Notes under the pieces: model-generated
Told to the model about the DNA's origin: nothing
The model's database searches: none
Seen by the model: the letters and a program-made list of their open reading frames with translations, nothing else
From: Bifidobacteriaceae bacterium
GTDB taxonomy: Bacteria; Actinomycetota; Actinomycetes; Actinomycetales; WQXJ01
Reading direction: 5' to 3'
NCBI GenBank assembly: GCA_031278665.1
Contig: JAITKC010000015.1
Location: 1 to 7,053, forward strand
DNA: 7,053 nt
Position numbers and translations under genes: made by a program
Shown here: one piece after another, positions 1 through 7,053 of the stretch
Numbering within the stretch: position 1 is the first letter of the stretch
Layout of the letters: each line of letters opens with the position of its first letter

Positions 1-2846
<2,846 letters not shown>

Positions 2847-2891
2847 CCAGTATTTGCAGCCAGACTAGGACGGCTGGCGAACCGAGTAGAC

Positions 2892-2904
2892 AAGGAAGCA
2901 GGGA
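2892..2904 (+). promoter_or_regulatory. Ribosome binding region of rpoC
   Basis: Purine-rich stretch AAGGAAGCAGGGA upstream of the TTG at 2910. It holds two partial Shine-Dalgarno matches: AAGGA, about 13 bases from the start codon (rather long), and AGGGA, about 5 bases away (rather short). Neither is a full AGGAGG. This is the only purine tract of this kind in the 63-base spacer, and TTG 2910 is the only ATG, GTG or TTG in the rpoC frame after the rpoB stop and ahead of the conserved N-terminus, so position supports the assignment more than strength of match. I saw no convincing -35/-10 pair in the spacer, so rpoC probably depends on transcription from upstream of rpoB. Confidence 0.55.
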
Positions 2905-2909
2905 CTGAC

Positions 2910-6788
<3,879 letters not shown>

Positions 6789-6796
6789 CTCGCCGC

Positions 6797-6830
6797 CCCG
6801 CCCGGCCCGGATTTCCCGGGCCCCGGCGGG
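6797..6830 (+). terminator. GC-rich hairpin terminator behind rpoC, no U-tract
   Basis: Begins 8 bases after the rpoC stop codon. The inner stem is GGCCCGG (6804-6810) with CCGGGCC (6816-6822), 7 perfect pairs around the loop ATTTC. After a small internal loop (C6803 against C6823-C6824) an outer stem follows, CCCGCC (6797-6802) with GGCGGG (6825-6830), 6 more pairs. That makes 13 nearly all-GC pairs in 34 bases. The downstream bases (CGTGCGCCCG) contain no run of T, so this is not a classical intrinsic terminator; U-less hairpins of this kind are often proposed as terminators in Actinobacteria. The AT-containing loop and the position directly after a long operon support the call. Because the local GC content is very high, some stem formation by chance is possible, but two nested perfect stems are more than expected. 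Confidence 0.65.
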
Positions 6831-6937
6831 CGTGCGCCCGACCAGGCCTTTCGCCGCGACCAGGGCGGGGCCGGACCGGACCGTGCCGGCTTGGACCGCG
6901 CGGCGGCGGCGCGTGGCGCGTGCGAGACCGACCGCGC

Positions 6938-6967
6938 GTCATCGTCGGGGCGGTCATCGTCGCGGGC
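6938..6967 (+). repeat. Two-copy 15-base tandem duplication in the spacer after rpoC
   Basis: GTCATCGTCGGGGCG is followed directly by GTCATCGTCGCGGGC. The first ten bases are identical and 12 of 15 match overall. A decayed third unit starting GTCGCGCGGGCG may follow at 6968. The stretch lies between the rpoC terminator and the possible convergent gene and has no recognised protein behind it. It may be no more than slippage in very GC-rich DNA; two copies are too few to call it a functional element. Confidence 0.4.
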
Positions 6968-6983
6968 GTCGCGCGGGCGGTCG

Positions 6984-7053
6984 TCAAATGGCGGGGCGCC
7001 CGGCGAAGGCGGCTGTCAGCCGGCCGATTAGGTCGCCGGGCTGAAGCAGGTCG
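6984..7053 (-). CDS. Possible 3' end of a convergent gene of unknown function, truncated by the window edge
   Basis: Read on the minus strand from 7052, the frame gives DLLQPGDLIGRLTAAFAG followed by RPAI and a TGA (complement of 6984-6986). Only 22 codons are visible, and the start is outside the window, so the family cannot be named. Support for a real gene: the residues are balanced and protein-like, in contrast to the Arg/Pro/Thr-rich translations of the other frames here; 18 of 22 codons end in G or C, as in rpoB and rpoC; and a convergent gene fits with a terminator directly after rpoC. Against it: such a short tail can stay open by chance in GC-rich DNA, and no conserved motif is visible. 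A loose inverted repeat immediately past the stop (6970-6983 with 6929-6938) could serve as its terminator. Confidence 0.42.
   Translation of the reverse strand, partial: DLLQPGDLIGRLTAAFAGRPAI

Noticed and set aside
2851..2892. Possible promoter in the rpoB-rpoC spacer (TTGCAG at 2854 with TAGACA at 2887 or TAGGAC at 2866)
   Set aside because: The gaps between the boxes are 27 and 6 bases, far from the normal 16-19, and neither -10 box is a good match.
6832..7044. A 70-codon + strand frame after rpoC, and an 82-codon minus-strand frame at 6739-6987
   Set aside because: Arg/Pro/Thr-rich low-complexity translations without ribosome binding sites. One runs through the terminator region and the other overlaps the rpoC 3' end antisense; both are typical chance frames in very GC-rich spacer.

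Overview
The window is a piece of the core transcription operon of a high-GC actinomycete. It carries most of rpoB (RNA polymerase β subunit, 5' end outside the window) and all of rpoC (β' subunit), both on the + strand. The taxonomic reading rests on three things: strong G/C preference at codon third positions; β and β' sequences that match mycobacterial and Micrococcales/Actinomycetales homologues, as I recall them, almost residue for residue around the active centre; and the long charged helical insert near the N-terminus of β', which is typical of Actinobacteria. Genus cannot be fixed from the sequence alone.

Layout. Positions 1-2846: rpoB, entered in mid-gene, with about 220 N-terminal residues missing. 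Positions 2847-2909: a 63-base spacer holding the rpoC ribosome binding region. Positions 2910-6788: rpoC, 1292 codons, starting with TTG. Positions 6797-6830: a strong two-part GC hairpin just behind the rpoC stop, the likely end of the transcript. Positions 6831-6983: very GC-rich non-coding DNA with a short 15-base tandem duplication. Positions 6984-7053: on the minus strand, a plausible 3' end of a convergent gene running out of the window.

The two large genes are co-transcribed. β and β' together form the catalytic cleft of RNA polymerase, assembling with α dimers, ω and a sigma factor. All key residues visible (rifampicin-pocket residues, β lysines near the active site, the three metal-binding aspartates of β', both zinc sites, bridge helix and trigger loop) are intact, so this is a functional housekeeping enzyme. 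The terminator and the convergent neighbour suggest that the operon ends at rpoC and does not continue into rpsL/rpsG here.

I found no sign of an undescribed system. The points worth a second look are small: the rpoB stop and the rpoC start lie in the same reading frame with no other stop between them, the rpoC terminator lacks a U-tract, and the short downstream region may hold the end of an unidentified gene.
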